Counted from the first letter of the stretch, positions 1 through 9,860 are shown. The stretch is 40,455 bases of DNA from Stieleria tagensis (GCF_024129865.1 NZ_JAMYFE010000035.1:276-40730), one strand, 5' to 3'. Numbers and translations: made by a program. Notes: generated by a model from the sequence alone, not told the origin.

Positions 1-37
1 AAAACGTGAGGCGATTGTTCAGCCTCACCCTGTTGAG

Positions 38-111
38 CCGTGAGCAAAGCTGCACAACCTCGGGGTGGGCGAGTGAATCGCAAAAGCGCTGGCTTCATAA
101 CGGACGCGTCG
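38..111 (+). repeat. Dispersed intergenic repeat, copy 1
   Basis: This segment matches, as its reverse complement, the copy at 40357-40436. Shared blocks are ccgtgagc, aagctgcac, gggcgagtgaatcgcaa, ggcttca and gacgcgtcg, with scattered mismatches. The ggcttca...gacgcgtcg end also matches the downstream half of the copy at 34020-34139. It lies outside any convincing gene. Confidence 0.7.
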
Positions 112-388
112 CGGTTGCGATCAAACGCAACTGCGAAACGCGCGCGTCGAGCTTGTATTTCCCAAAGTGCCTCTCGTATCTGTTTTGCCTGATCTGATGG
201 TTAGGGCAATCGATCGGACCGGTTTCCCGGTCTTTCCGAGCAGTTGCTTTCAGCTTACTGAGCACGTCTGATAGACTATTCTGTTCTAATCAAACAGAGT
301 CGCGATACGGGCTCGCTTTTCCGTCTCGTCGATGGCTCTCTCACTTAGACGTCCTGAGACTTCGTAAACCTTGATCTTCTCGTGGAGA
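112..388. other. Intergenic leader before exbB
   Basis: No convincing gene is seen here. The only structure noted is a short inverted repeat, TCTGTT at 280-285 and AACAGA at 293-298, with a 7-base loop. It sits about 90 bases before the exbB start and could be an operator. No clear sigma-70 promoter boxes were recognised. Confidence 0.4.
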
Positions 389-1318
389 ATGTCGTTGATG
401 ACCAACGCGAATGGCCCACAGCAACTATTCGGGCTCCCCATCCGTTTCCAATTCATTCTCCAAGCCGTGCTCTTGGTGGCCGCCGCACTCTTCTGTCTGG
501 CTGGCCCTGTTGGGTCGGTCGTGGCACAGAATGATGCCGCCGGAGAATTTGGCGATGTCGACGATCCGTTCGACGCCCCGGCCGATCCCCCCGCCGATGC
601 GGGAGCCGAAGCACCGGCCGCCCCAGCCGGCGGCGCACCTGCCGCGGGTGGTGGTGGTGCTGAAAGCCCACCGGACTCGGATTCGCTGCTTAGCTGGGTC
701 CTTAAATCGCTCGGCTACGGATACACGATTATCTTTCTGGTGCTTTCAGTGACTTTGGTGTCACTGTTTGTCATGAACATGTTGGCCGCCCGCCGCGATA
801 CCCTCTGCCCACAAGAATTGGTGGAGGGTTTTGAAGAAAAACTCAATGCCAAACAATTCCAGGAAGCCTATGACATGGCCCGGACCGACGAATCGGTGCT
901 CGGCCAAGTCCTCTCCGCTGGCCTGGCAAAAATCTCACGAGGCTACAACAAAGCGCTCGAGGGCATGCAGGAAGTCGGCGAAGAGGAGAGCATGAAACTA
1001 GAGCATCGTCTTAGTTACATGGCGTTGATCGGTAACCTGAGTCCGATGATTGGTTTGTTTGGAACCGTTCAAGGGATGATCGCATCGTTCCGAGTGATCG
1101 CGACCAGTCCCAACACACCCAAGCCATCCGAGTTGGCCGAAGGGATTTCGACCGCGTTGTTCACGACCTTGGTCGGACTGGCCGTCGCTATTCCCGCCAT
1201 CGCTGCCTACAACATTTTGCGCAACCGAGTCGCCCGCCTGCTGTTGGAAGTGGGCGTGCAGAGCGAGAATTTGATGAGCCGGTTTGAAGACATTCAGCCC
1301 GGAGGTGGCCCCCAGTGA
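389..1318 (+). CDS. exbB: MotA/TolQ/ExbB proton channel family protein
   Basis: This is the proton-conducting subunit of an ExbB-ExbD type inner-membrane motor, which normally energises outer-membrane or cell-envelope processes. From the start at 389 (309 aa) it has an N-terminal signal-like hydrophobic stretch (about residues 20-47), a low-complexity Ala/Pro/Gly/Asp linker (about 48-98), and three membrane segments (about 110-135, 208-230 and 255-277). The family motif GLFGTVQGM lies at 222-230. An in-frame ATG at 398 is an equally good start, with a GGAG about 11 bases upstream. The stop codon overlaps the GTG of the next gene. The periplasmic extension is unusual for E. coli ExbB but resembles long exbB forms found in other phyla. 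The partner that uses the energy is not encoded nearby. Confidence 0.9.
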   Translation: MSLMTNANGPQQLFGLPIRFQFILQAVLLVAAALFCLAGPVGSVVAQNDAAGEFGDVDDPFDAPADPPADAGAEAPAAPAGGAPAAGGGGAESPPDSDSLLSWVLKSLGYGYTIIFLVLSVTLVSLFVMNMLAARRDTLCPQELVEGFEEKLNAKQFQEAYDMARTDESVLGQVLSAGLAKISRGYNKALEGMQEVGEEESMKLEHRLSYMALIGNLSPMIGLFGTVQGMIASFRVIATSPNTPKPSELAEGISTALFTTLVGLAVAIPAIAAYNILRNRVARLLLEVGVQSENLMSRFEDIQPGGGPQ

Positions 1319-1752
1319 GAGTCAAATCGAAGAAGCCGGATCTCGCCGAAGGCGACCTGACTCCGATGATCGATATGACATTCCAGTTGATCGCATTTTT
1401 TATGGTGCTGATCAACTTCTCGCAGACCGAAGCCAACGACCGAGTGGTTTTGCCCAGCAGCCAATTGGTCAAACCGCCCACTGCGCCGCTGGAATTCCCG
1501 ATCATCCTGCATGTCGCCCAAGACGGTGAAATCATTTTGGGTGGCGATACCTACACGACCGAAACATTGACGACTGGTTTGCGTCGCGAGCTGGCGGTGT
1601 TGCGTGCCGAAAAGAAAAAGCCGGCGGATGCGAACATCATCATCCGTGGGCATCAGAACGTCGCGGCGGGTCAGATCCAGGAGATCATTCGAGTCGCTCA
1701 AGAGAATGAACTGGAGCGGTTTGCCTTGCGGGCGAAGGAGGATCTGTCGTGA
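1315..1752 (+). CDS. exbD: ExbD/TolR family biopolymer transport protein (first copy)
   Basis: This is a single-span partner of the ExbB channel. It has 145 aa: a short basic cytoplasmic N-terminus, one membrane helix (about 18-36) beginning LTPMIDMTFQL with the conserved proton-relay Asp at residue 20, then a periplasmic TolR/ExbD domain. The start is a GTG that overlaps the upstream TGA as GTGA, with GGAGGTGG at 1301-1308 as ribosome binding site, so translation is probably coupled to exbB. Its own stop overlaps the next GTG in the same way. Two consecutive ExbD paralogues after one ExbB are common in planctomycetes and could form a mixed dimer. Confidence 0.92.
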   Translation: MRVKSKKPDLAEGDLTPMIDMTFQLIAFFMVLINFSQTEANDRVVLPSSQLVKPPTAPLEFPIILHVAQDGEIILGGDTYTTETLTTGLRRELAVLRAEKKKPADANIIIRGHQNVAAGQIQEIIRVAQENELERFALRAKEDLS

Positions 1753-2228
1753 AAATTCGACGCGAAGTGGAGCAAGAAAAGCACGAATTGAACATGACCA
1801 GCATGATCGACATCGTGTTTCTATTGCTGGTGTTCTTTGTCATGACCTTCAAAATCGTAGAGATGGAAGGCGACTTCAGCATCCGCATGCCGCTGGCTGG
1901 CAACGGCGGTCAGACGTCCGATGTCACCGATCTGCCATTGAAATTGCGGTTGCGATCCGACAACGACGGTAACCTGACGTCGATGTCGCTGAACGAAATC
2001 AATCTGGGCACCGATTTCACCAAACTGCGGGCCAACATCATTTCCTTGGTCGGCAGTGATGAACCGGCTGAAGGTGACGATGGCCCGGAAATCGAAATCG
2101 ATACCGACTACAACGTTCGCTATGCCTACATTATCCAAGCGATCACGGCGGTAAGCGGTTACAAAGACGACACCAATCAAGTCGTCAAACTAATCGAACG
2201 AATTAAGTTCGCCAAACCACGCCGCTAA
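1749..2228 (+). CDS. exbD: ExbD/TolR family biopolymer transport protein (second copy)
   Basis: This second ExbD-type subunit has 159 aa and one membrane helix (about 20-37). The motif MTSMIDIVFLLLVFF holds the conserved Asp at residue 21. The periplasmic domain is acidic and differs strongly from the first copy. Translation begins at a GTG overlapping the stop of the first exbD (GTGA), with GGAGG at 1737-1741. It ends the operon and faces the SulP gene tail to tail. The 108-base gap holds a weak GC-rich inverted repeat (CCGGTC at 2232, GACCGG at 2262) but no T-run. Confidence 0.92.
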   Translation: MKIRREVEQEKHELNMTSMIDIVFLLLVFFVMTFKIVEMEGDFSIRMPLAGNGGQTSDVTDLPLKLRLRSDNDGNLTSMSLNEINLGTDFTKLRANIISLVGSDEPAEGDDGPEIEIDTDYNVRYAYIIQAITAVSGYKDDTNQVVKLIERIKFAKPRR

Positions 2229-2336
2229 CTTCCGGTCACCGCTGGCGCGGCGGATTGATCCGACCGGCCTGATAGCCGTACTGTGCTCGGTGTGTGGCCG
2301 GATGAATCCACCATACCCACGTTAGACGTCAAACGC

Positions 2337-4625
2337 CTACAACGTTTTTGTACCGTTTGGTTGAGCGTCCTGCTCCGTCTGCAAGAAATCGATTCGCCCC
2401 GATTTGACATCGTAGAGCGCTCCGACCACTTCGACACGGCCAGATTCAACCGCCTGGCGGATGATGTCGCTGCGAGAAATGATTTGCTGTGCCGTGTGAA
2501 GCACATTGTATTTGGCGACTTCATCGACCAGGTATTCGGCTTCCTCTGTGGGCAGCTGTTCAATGGACTGGACTCCCGTTCCCTCGATACTCGGCGCGAT
2601 TTCATCAACGATCGCTTGCAGGTGCTGACATCCAGTCGCCGCCTGCGCATTTTGCCCGCCGGTCACCCACTTCACCGCCGCCGTCACTGCGCCACAGCGA
2701 GTGTGGCCGAGCACCACGACCAATTTTACACCAGCAACGCCGACCGCATATTCTAGCGAGCCCAGGGATTTTGTCCCGATCACGTTGCCGGCCACGCGAA
2801 CACTAAAAATATCGCCGACTCCCAGGTCGAATACCAGTTCGGCCGGAACGCGCGAGTCAATGCAACTTAGGATTGCGGCCATGGGATTCTGGCCGGCCGC
2901 GGTCGCATTGACCTGGAGTGCGAGGTCGCGGTTCAGTCGATTGCCGCTGACAAATCGTTGATTTCCATCCTGAAGCATCTCGACGACTTCGCCGGCGGTG
3001 ATTCGCTCCTGCAGTTCTCGCGTCGTGTAGCCAGCAAACTGAGTCGTGTCATCCACGTCGCAGGTCGATTCAAAACCGACCAGGTTCACTAAAACGTTTC
3101 GGGCGGGAGCCGTACTGGTCTTGAACTCTCGAATCAAACTCAACACATCCGGGTCAATGTAATCCGAATGAGACGCATCAATCACCAGTCTTGTCCCCGA
3201 CGGGGCCTCGTCTAGAGTTCGTTCGATTGCGGCTCGATTCAAAAAGCTGACTTGATTGGCTAGCTCCACATGCGTGATGTCGCCCTCCACATGGCTTTCT
3301 ACGATCTTGCGTATTGGGCGGCGCAGATTACTGTTCAAAATGAATAACACGGCGATTGCCAGACCAATCAAGATTCCGATCAACAGGTCCGTTACGACGA
3401 TCGCGACCACTGTCACGATAAAAGGAATGAACTGATAGCGGCCCTCCTTCCACATTTGTCGGAACAGTTTTGGGCTTGCCAATTTGAACCCGGTCACCAA
3501 CAGGATTGCCGCCAATGCCGAAAGCGGGATCATATTCATGTACTTTGGCAGAATCGCCACGCTTGTGAGCAACAACACGCCGTGGAAAATGGCAGACAGT
3601 TTTGTTTTGGCACCGGCGTTCACGTTGACGCTGCCGCGAACAATCACCGATGTCACCGGCAACCCACCAATCAATCCACAAACCACGTTTCCACAACCCT
3701 GTGCAATCAACTCGCGACTGGGAGGCGAATTGCGTTTGGAGGAGTCGATCTTGTCCACAGCTTCCAAGTTCAAAAGGGTTTCCAGCGACGCCACGACGGC
3801 AATCGTGATCGCGCCGATGTAGATCGCTGGACGTGTAAACTGAGTGAAATCGGGAAGTTTCAAAAATCCGATGAACTCCGATGCGCTGGCCGGGATCGGG
3901 ATCTGAACCAAGTGCGTGGTGCCGATCGCCCATCCCTGGCCCCAGGTTTCAAACCAAACCGCCAAAGCAACACCCATCAAGACGACCAACAACGGGGCCG
4001 GAACGAGCGATTTTTTCAATCGAGGGATTCGATCCCACAGCACTAAGAACGCGACCGACAGCAATCCGATCACCATCGCCCCGACATGAATATCTCCCGT
4101 GATGATGGTCCACAATTCCGAAAACGTGTTCAGGTCGTCAGGCTGCTGAAACGACATTTCGCCTTCCGGATCGGTGTCATGTCCGAACACGTGGGGAATC
4201 TGTTTCAAAATCAGAATCACCCCGATCGCGACCAATAACCCTTTGATCACACTCGAGGGAAAGAACGCCGACAGCGCACCACCCTTGGCGATGCCAAATC
4301 CGATCTGAATCAGCCCCGCAATCAAGACGGCCAACAAGAACGCGTCGAACGATCCTAGCGTGGCGATTTGAGCGGCCACAATTGCCGTCAATCCCGCCGC
4401 CGGTCCACTGACACTGGTGTGCGAACCACTGACAACCCCGACGACAAGACCGCCCACAATGCCAGCCAAAAGTCCAGAAAAAAGATTCGCGCCAGACGCA
4501 AGTGCGATCCCCAGGCACAGCGGCACTGCGACTAGAAAGACAACCAATCCGGCGACTAAGTCATTGACAATAGAAGCGGGATTGAACAATGAAACCGGTG
4601 TTGGATTTGAGTTTTGATTCGACAT
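2337..4625 (-). CDS. SulP anion transporter fused to STAS domain and beta-carbonic anhydrase
   Basis: This inner-membrane anion transporter is joined to a carbonic anhydrase, so it probably moves bicarbonate while CO2 and bicarbonate are interconverted at its cytoplasmic face. Of 762 aa, residues about 20-435 are a multi-span SulP/SLC26 unit (conserved stretch GLPVTSVIVRGSVNVNAGA at 321-339), about 445-540 a STAS domain, and about 545-745 a beta-carbonic anhydrase. Zinc ligands are Cys588, His641 and Cys644, and the Asp590-Arg592 dyad is present in CIDSR, so the enzyme looks active. The ATG is preceded by AGGA about nine bases upstream. Sulfate or another anion cannot be excluded as substrate. 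SulP-carbonic anhydrase fusions are known in several phyla. Confidence 0.93.
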   Translation of the reverse strand: MSNQNSNPTPVSLFNPASIVNDLVAGLVVFLVAVPLCLGIALASGANLFSGLLAGIVGGLVVGVVSGSHTSVSGPAAGLTAIVAAQIATLGSFDAFLLAVLIAGLIQIGFGIAKGGALSAFFPSSVIKGLLVAIGVILILKQIPHVFGHDTDPEGEMSFQQPDDLNTFSELWTIITGDIHVGAMVIGLLSVAFLVLWDRIPRLKKSLVPAPLLVVLMGVALAVWFETWGQGWAIGTTHLVQIPIPASASEFIGFLKLPDFTQFTRPAIYIGAITIAVVASLETLLNLEAVDKIDSSKRNSPPSRELIAQGCGNVVCGLIGGLPVTSVIVRGSVNVNAGAKTKLSAIFHGVLLLTSVAILPKYMNMIPLSALAAILLVTGFKLASPKLFRQMWKEGRYQFIPFIVTVVAIVVTDLLIGILIGLAIAVLFILNSNLRRPIRKIVESHVEGDITHVELANQVSFLNRAAIERTLDEAPSGTRLVIDASHSDYIDPDVLSLIREFKTSTAPARNVLVNLVGFESTCDVDDTTQFAGYTTRELQERITAGEVVEMLQDGNQRFVSGNRLNRDLALQVNATAAGQNPMAAILSCIDSRVPAELVFDLGVGDIFSVRVAGNVIGTKSLGSLEYAVGVAGVKLVVVLGHTRCGAVTAAVKWVTGGQNAQAATGCQHLQAIVDEIAPSIEGTGVQSIEQLPTEEAEYLVDEVAKYNVLHTAQQIISRSDIIRQAVESGRVEVVGALYDVKSGRIDFLQTEQDAQPNGTKTL

Positions 4626-4801
4626 CAGCGCTTATCCTGAACAATGCAGGTGGAGGATCGGGAACGAAGGGACCAAAGAAGCAGCCGAGACCTGCAAAAC
4701 GTGACTTCCGCCAACCGTCAGCGCAGCAGCACTTTCGGAAGAAGTCCAATCAGCTTGTGAGTCCGGATTCTGGCCGGGGAGCCACAGAAAAGCGAAATTC
4801 G

Positions 4802-5092
4802 CTAACACCGAAGCGGAGCAAGATTTCCGTTGGCTAGACGATGCCCGACAATCACGCGCGGAGAGATTCTGATACGAATCGAGGATTTCACCGCGGCGAA
4901 GTGCGCTGCGAAATACGGCGACTCTTCCGGCGAGCGTCGTATGCGTTCGCGGCGTTGTGACGAGCAGGGGACCCGTTCTTCGAGCTCTTCCGCTTGGGAC
5001 TGGTTTTCACTGCCCGGCGAGATGCGGGAGAGGGTTGTCGTGATGCCCAAGCTAGGCAGCGCGAACAACACCAGCATAAAAAAAGACATCAT
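4802..5092 (-). CDS. Small hypothetical protein with N-terminal hydrophobic segment
   Basis: The function is not recognised. Starting at the ATG-ATG pair at 5092-5087 gives about 96 aa with a signal peptide or membrane anchor in the first 20 residues (MMSFFMLVLFALPSLG), followed by an Arg- and Glu-rich tail ending GHRLANGNLAPLRC. A longer in-frame start exists at 5128 with a weak GGA upstream. Third codon positions are mostly G or C, as in neighbouring genes. From memory, a similar GHRL-NG-L-APL ending recurs in small predicted proteins of Rhodopirellula; this was not checked. It lies on the same strand between msrAB and the SulP gene, with gaps of about 145 and 176 bases. Confidence 0.4.
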   Translation of the reverse strand: MMSFFMLVLFALPSLGITTTLSRISPGSENQSQAEELEERVPCSSQRRERIRRSPEESPYFAAHFAAVKSSIRIRISPRVIVGHRLANGNLAPLRC

Positions 5093-5237
5093 CCAATGCG
5101 GCTCGGAACGTCGATTTCGAGTTGGCATTGAAGTGAGATTCCAACATCAGATGTTGCGGTGGCTGGTAGACAAGAGTGCCAAAGGAAATTGTAGAGTCTC
5201 CCCACCCTGTGGCAAGATGGATTGCGTATACCGTTGT

Positions 5238-6470
5238 TCAATCGATCGACGGCAGGAAATCGGCATAGCCTCGACCTTCCATCTCGGCCCGGGGGATGAA
5301 TTCGAGCGCCGCGGAATTCATGCAATAGCGTTTTCCACCTCGTGCCGGCGGGCCATCCTCAAAGACATGGCCTAGGTGTGAGTCAGCGAATTTTGATCGA
5401 ACTTCGGTCCGTGTCGAAAACAGTCCTCGATCCAGTCGCAGTTCAAGAAACTGGTTGTCGATCGGTTTCACAAACGAGGGCCAGCCCGTGCCTGATTTGT
5501 ATTTGTCGGCCGATAAAAACAGTGGCTCGCCTGACAGAATATCCACGTAGATCCCTGCGGATGTGTTGTCCCAATAACGGTTCTTGAACGCGGGCTCGGT
5601 ACCGTCTTGCTGTGTCACTTGATATTGGATCTCGCTCAACTTGCGTTTCAATTCCGGTGTCGAGGGCTTGGAGAAATGCTGCCAGGGGTGCGAGCTTTCG
5701 ATCGCGCGCGCGGCTCTGGAAGCAGTGGGTTTTTCGGCAGGTGTTGATTCCGGAACCGACCCCGGCAATTCCAGCGTTCCGGCCCTCTTGCCCCAGTGTT
5801 TTTTGATGAACGCGTCGCGTCCCGATTGATAGCGGTAGTAGTCATACTTCACCAGACTCTTGGTGTGATAATTCTGATGGTATTCCTCAGCCGGCCAGAA
5901 TTTTTCCACCGGGAGAACTTTCAATGACAACGGGTCCGCAAACACCTGTTCCTCGTCAACCGCCGTGATCACACGCTGGGCGTCACGCTTCTGTTGATCA
6001 TTTTCATAATAAACAACAGGCGCGTATTGTGGTCCGCGATCTTTGAACGAACCGTTGCCATCGGTTGGGTCACTGTGCTTGATCAACCATTCGACCAAAC
6101 CCGCGTACGTGACTCGCGTCGGGTCATAGGTCACTTTGACAACTTCGACGTGCCCGCCGTCGGCGTAATTGTCGTAGTTCGGATCTTCAGTTGACCCGCC
6201 GCTGTAACCAGAAACAACGTTGGTGACGCCAGGCAATTTGTCAAAATCCGCTTCGACGCACCAAAAACACCCACCAGCCAAAATCGCGTGCTTCGGCCCA
6301 GGGGATGATTCGTCGGATGATTCGTCGCTAGCGGTTGAAACGACCGTTGTCGCGGGTAAATCAGCAGTCGGTCGATCTGGCTGCTGGCCGTTTGGAGAAT
6401 CACATCCAGTCAATCCAATTGCCAAAGATGCGAGTACGACCACCACAGCGGCGTCGAGTGAATTCAACAT
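5238..6470 (-). CDS. msrAB: Peptide methionine sulfoxide reductase MsrA-MsrB fusion, lipoprotein
   Basis: This enzyme repairs oxidised methionine: the MsrA part reduces the S-sulfoxide and the MsrB part the R-sulfoxide. The 410-aa protein starts with a lipoprotein signal (LTGC, lipidated Cys23), so it should act outside the cytoplasmic membrane. MsrA spans about 61-215, with GGCFWC giving nucleophile Cys68. MsrB spans about 270-395, with the nucleophile Cys383 in RYCMNSAAL. The two CxxC zinc motifs of zinc-type MsrB are absent. The start ATG has GGGAGAG just upstream. The fold order and envelope location resemble Neisseria PilB without its thioredoxin domain. The electron donor is not encoded nearby. 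Confidence 0.95.
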   Translation of the reverse strand: MLNSLDAAVVVVLASLAIGLTGCDSPNGQQPDRPTADLPATTVVSTASDESSDESSPGPKHAILAGGCFWCVEADFDKLPGVTNVVSGYSGGSTEDPNYDNYADGGHVEVVKVTYDPTRVTYAGLVEWLIKHSDPTDGNGSFKDRGPQYAPVVYYENDQQKRDAQRVITAVDEEQVFADPLSLKVLPVEKFWPAEEYHQNYHTKSLVKYDYYRYQSGRDAFIKKHWGKRAGTLELPGSVPESTPAEKPTASRAARAIESSHPWQHFSKPSTPELKRKLSEIQYQVTQQDGTEPAFKNRYWDNTSAGIYVDILSGEPLFLSADKYKSGTGWPSFVKPIDNQFLELRLDRGLFSTRTEVRSKFADSHLGHVFEDGPPARGGKRYCMNSAALEFIPRAEMEGRGYADFLPSID

Positions 6471-6601
6471 GGGGACTCTCCCGTTAGGATTCTAGCGGCG
6501 TTTCAAAACTAAGTCCGCGACAATCGACCTTTCCTAAGGATGTCGATCCAGTTCCATGTTCCGCCGCCTTGCTGGCGATCCTTCGCCGGTACCGCTGCAT
6601 T

Positions 6602-6826
6602 TCATCCTGTTTTCGTGACGGTCAATTGATAGGCCTTGTCTTTCCACGCCCGCGGCAACGCTTCACCAGACGGAAACGACAGATCTGATTTGCAATACGG
6701 TTCGCTCTCCTGTTCTTCCTCACCCGCTTGCCGTCGTCCGCTGACAGTCTCCGTCATTGGACTACAGAGTTGTTCAATGTCGTCGACTCGGATCAAGTCG
6801 CCGGTCGAGATTTCTTTCATAAACAT
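6602..6826 (-). CDS. Small conserved-looking hypothetical protein
   Basis: This 74-aa soluble, acidic protein is not recognised. It begins MFMKEISTGDLIRVDDIEQL, and has a Glu-rich middle and a C-terminal stretch DKAYQLTVTKTG. Codon use is like that of neighbouring genes, and GGAA lies about nine bases before the ATG. A second ATG two codons in is possible. There is no signal peptide or membrane segment. It precedes msrAB on the same strand with a 131-base gap, so cotranscription is uncertain. Confidence 0.45.
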   Translation of the reverse strand: MFMKEISTGDLIRVDDIEQLCSPMTETVSGRRQAGEEEQESEPYCKSDLSFPSGEALPRAWKDKAYQLTVTKTG

Positions 6827-7168
6827 CGTTTTGGTTCCGCAAGAGAGGGTTCGAGTGATTCAAGGCGTTCGGAAGCGCATTCAAAATTGATCGCTGCAAT
6901 TGGTATTCCAAAGTTCAAAGTTGGCTGGGAGAGTGTGTCGAGTGTGGTCAATCCGCTGCCAACCTGATCGCAAATCTTTCTAAGCGATCCACCCAGTAAG
7001 ACGTTTTGCATCGGCTAACAACACTGGCGCCGACTTGATTATGATTGCCGATCCCTCCGCTTTCCGATCCCGCCTCAAATTCTTCCCGCCGCTGCAATGT
7101 CGTTTGCCCAGCTTTCGCTGATCCCAGCATCTCGCCAAAATCGACTCCAAACCAACGGCATTCCAGTG
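6827..7168. other. Intergenic region between divergent genes
   Basis: These 342 bases separate a minus-strand small gene from the plus-strand beta-helix gene and should hold both promoters. Open frames here look like chance frames. No clear promoter boxes, hairpins or repeats were recognised. Confidence 0.4.
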
Positions 7169-9736
7169 ATGCTGAAATCCCTGATTTGGCTGACCATGAT
7201 CTGTGGGCTGGAATCGGTGGTGGCCGCGGAGTCAGCGGAAACCGTTTTGCATGTTTCACCACAGGGGCCTTTGCGATCGATCAGTGATGCTCGTGATGAA
7301 ATTCGGCGTCTGAGATCCGATTCGCCCGAAACCCGGTTTCGTGTTCTGATTGCATCGGGCCGATACCCGATTGATCACCCAATTGAATTTGGACCGCAGG
7401 ACGGACAGGTGATCTATCAAGCGGCCGAAGGGGCGGCGCCGGTCGTCAGCGCAGGCCAATTGATCACCGGGTCCTGGACAGTGGATGACGTGGGCATCTG
7501 GGGCACTCAAGTCGATCCCAGCTGGAAATTTGACTCGCTATGGATCGATGGGCGACGCGGCATCCGCGCCCGAGAGCCAGATCGATTTTTTCACTATATG
7601 TTGCGTGTAAAAGAGGTCTTGATCGACAACGCCACACGCGCACGGCAAACCATTTCCGTCCGTCCCGAAGACATCGCGCAGCTAGGCGAACTGGATGAAA
7701 GCCAGCTGAAACAAGTTCAGCTACTGGCGTTTCATAATTGGGACACGACGCGTCGATTTCTCGATCAGGCGGATGTTGAATCCGGGCAATTGATCACCAC
7801 CGGCCAAGGCATGAAGACTTGGAATCCGTTGACGTTAAACAGCGGCTACCGGATAGAGAACTTTCGCGCGGCGATCGATGAACCGGGCGAATGGTATCTG
7901 GATCCGACAGGTCGATTGAGCTATCTGCCACGTCCAGGGCAGGTCATCAATCAAGTCCAGTTCGTTGCGCCTCGCAGCGAGAAGCTGTTGTTGATCCAAG
8001 GTGACTTCGATGGCAACAAGCCTGTGCAGAACTTGCAGTTTCAGGGATTGCGATTCGAGCATGCCGGAATCATTACACCGCCTCAGGGATTTGAGCCCTC
8101 TCAAGCGGCGTCGCCGATTGAAGCGGCTGTACAAATTGACGGCGGACATGAAGTCATTTTTTCAGATTGTGAAATCGGTCACGTCGATGGCTACGGGATC
8201 TGGTTTCGTGAAGGCTGTCGCGACGGTCGTGTGGAGCGCTGTTTAATCCATGATTTGGGAGCGGGCGGAGTTCGAATCGGCGAAACAAGAATCGCAGCGG
8301 AAGATTTTCGCCGCACGCACCGGATCGTTGTCGACAATAACATCGTCACCCGTGGTGGTCGTGTTTTTCCATGTGCCGTTGGTATTTGGATCGGTCACAG
8401 CGGACACAACCAAGTCACCCACAACGAAATCGCCGATCTGTTCTACACCGGGATTTCTGTTGGCTGGCGTTGGGGATATGGTCCCAGTTTGGCGGTTTCC
8501 AATCGCATCGAATACAACCACATTCATCACATCGGCCAAGGGCAGTTGAGTGATATGGGTGGGATTTACACGCTCGGTCCGTCCCCGGGAACGGTCGTCA
8601 ATGGCAATCGAATTCATGACATTGAATCTTGGGGCTACGGCGGCTGGGGGCTGTACAACGACGAAGGAAGTTCGGACATCGTGATGGAGAATAACTTGGT
8701 GTACCGCACCAAGTCGGGCGGATATCACCAGCATTACGGGCGAAACAACCTGATTCAAAACAACCTGTTTGCCCTCGGACGCGAGTACCAGGTCCGTCGC
8801 AGTCGGATTGAGCCACACCTGTCGTTTACCTACCAACAAAACATCGTCTATTGGAATTCAACGCAGCTATTCAATGGGCACTGGGGTGACGATGGAGTGA
8901 TCGTTCGCCGCAATTTGTATTGGCGTCCGGACGGGAACGTTGACCTTCAACAGGGGGACACAAGTAACCAGTCGATCATCGCCGATCCGCTATTCGTTGA
9001 TCCCGAACAGGATGATTTTCGATTTCAAAATTTGAGCGCAGCCAAACAAATTGGGTTCCAAGCATTCGACACAACTGCGGCCGGTGTGTACGGGAACATC
9101 GATTGGATTGACAAAGCCCGTTCATTGCCGATGCCGATAATGGAAACCGCGCCGGAACCACCACCACTAGCATTTGCCGAGGATTTCGAGACGGGGCAGT
9201 TTCCCGTCGGCAGCTCGGTTGCGGTTGATCCAGAACGTGGTGGTATCGAAGTGGTCGAGAATCTAAATTCTCCCAGCGGCACAAAGGTGTTGAAGTTCAC
9301 CGACACGCCCGGCCAAGCACAGCGGTACTATCCGATGCTGACACTTGCGCCGGTCCATCAGGAGGGCATCACAAGTTGCAGCTTTGCAATACGACTTGGA
9401 CCTGACGCGGTTTTCCAACATGAATGGAGAGATGCAAACAATCCCTATCGCATCGGACCCAGTTTGTGGTTTGAACAGGGACAGCTAAGAACGCCAGGGA
9501 AATTCCTGATGCAGGTGCCGGTTGATCAATGGTTCAATGTTCAAATCACTGCCGGTCTCGGTGCAAAGGCTGGAAAATATGATGTCGCAGTCAAATTGGT
9601 TGGGCAAGACATCGTGTCGTTCAACGAATTGCCGATCGAGAATCCCGATTGGGAATCATTGGACTGGATCGGATTTGTCAGCCAAGCCGACGCCGATGCC
9701 GTGGTCTTGATTGACGACGTTCGACTGGAGCATTGA
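7169..9736 (+). CDS. Secreted right-handed beta-helix protein with C-terminal lectin-like domain
   Basis: This is a predicted secreted carbohydrate-active or polysaccharide-binding protein. Starting at the ATG at 7169 gives 855 aa with a clear signal peptide ([20 protein letters not shown]); the longer frame from 7097 adds no conserved sequence. After it come a conserved N-terminal segment (VLHVSPQG...[13 protein letters not shown]), a long parallel beta-helix with repeated short hydrophobic rungs and Asn/His/Gly-rich turns (such as [20 protein letters not shown]), and from about residue 669 a concanavalin-like beta-sandwich. The N-terminal part resembles the glycoside hydrolase family 141 type, judged by eye only. 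The substrate is unknown. No strong Shine-Dalgarno was seen. Confidence 0.85.
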   Translation: MLKSLIWLTMICGLESVVAAESAETVLHVSPQGPLRSISDARDEIRRLRSDSPETRFRVLIASGRYPIDHPIEFGPQDGQVIYQAAEGAAPVVSAGQLITGSWTVDDVGIWGTQVDPSWKFDSLWIDGRRGIRAREPDRFFHYMLRVKEVLIDNATRARQTISVRPEDIAQLGELDESQLKQVQLLAFHNWDTTRRFLDQADVESGQLITTGQGMKTWNPLTLNSGYRIENFRAAIDEPGEWYLDPTGRLSYLPRPGQVINQVQFVAPRSEKLLLIQGDFDGNKPVQNLQFQGLRFEHAGIITPPQGFEPSQAASPIEAAVQIDGGHEVIFSDCEIGHVDGYGIWFREGCRDGRVERCLIHDLGAGGVRIGETRIAAEDFRRTHRIVVDNNIVTRGGRVFPCAVGIWIGHSGHNQVTHNEIADLFYTGISVGWRWGYGPSLAVSNRIEYNHIHHIGQGQLSDMGGIYTLGPSPGTVVNGNRIHDIESWGYGGWGLYNDEGSSDIVMENNLVYRTKSGGYHQHYGRNNLIQNNLFALGREYQVRRSRIEPHLSFTYQQNIVYWNSTQLFNGHWGDDGVIVRRNLYWRPDGNVDLQQGDTSNQSIIADPLFVDPEQDDFRFQNLSAAKQIGFQAFDTTAAGVYGNIDWIDKARSLPMPIMETAPEPPPLAFAEDFETGQFPVGSSVAVDPERGGIEVVENLNSPSGTKVLKFTDTPGQAQRYYPMLTLAPVHQEGITSCSFAIRLGPDAVFQHEWRDANNPYRIGPSLWFEQGQLRTPGKFLMQVPVDQWFNVQITAGLGAKAGKYDVAVKLVGQDIVSFNELPIENPDWESLDWIGFVSQADADAVVLIDDVRLEH

Positions 9737-9755
9737 ACACAGATCAAACCCTGGC

Positions 9756-9848
9756 TTTGAAGTTGCGTTTTTGTGCGAGGCATTGGTTTTTGGTAACCCG
9801 AAGCGTGAGCGAGGGATCCCGCTAAGACCCTAAATCCCTCGCTGACGC
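9756..9848 (-). repeat. Dispersed intergenic repeat, copy 2 (degenerate)
   Basis: This is the same element as at 11271-11394, in the opposite orientation: tttgaag...gcg at 9756, then ggtttttggtaaccc, a left arm at 9794-9817 (taacccgaagcgtgag...), and a partial right arm at 9834-9848 (atccctcgctgacgc). The outer end of the right arm has diverged. Confidence 0.7.
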
Positions 9849-9860
9849 CCTGAGAGCCCG

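Noticed and set aside
6-197. Open frame on the plus strand at the window start
   Set aside because: It runs through the repeat element, has no ribosome binding site and no coherent protein features.
3328-3933. Long frames antisense or out of frame within the SulP-carbonic anhydrase gene
   Set aside because: The fusion gene is complete and in frame with all motifs, so these are shadows.
4830-5375. 181-codon plus-strand frame
   Set aside because: It lies opposite the small minus-strand gene and the 3' end of msrAB and has the irregular composition of an antisense frame.
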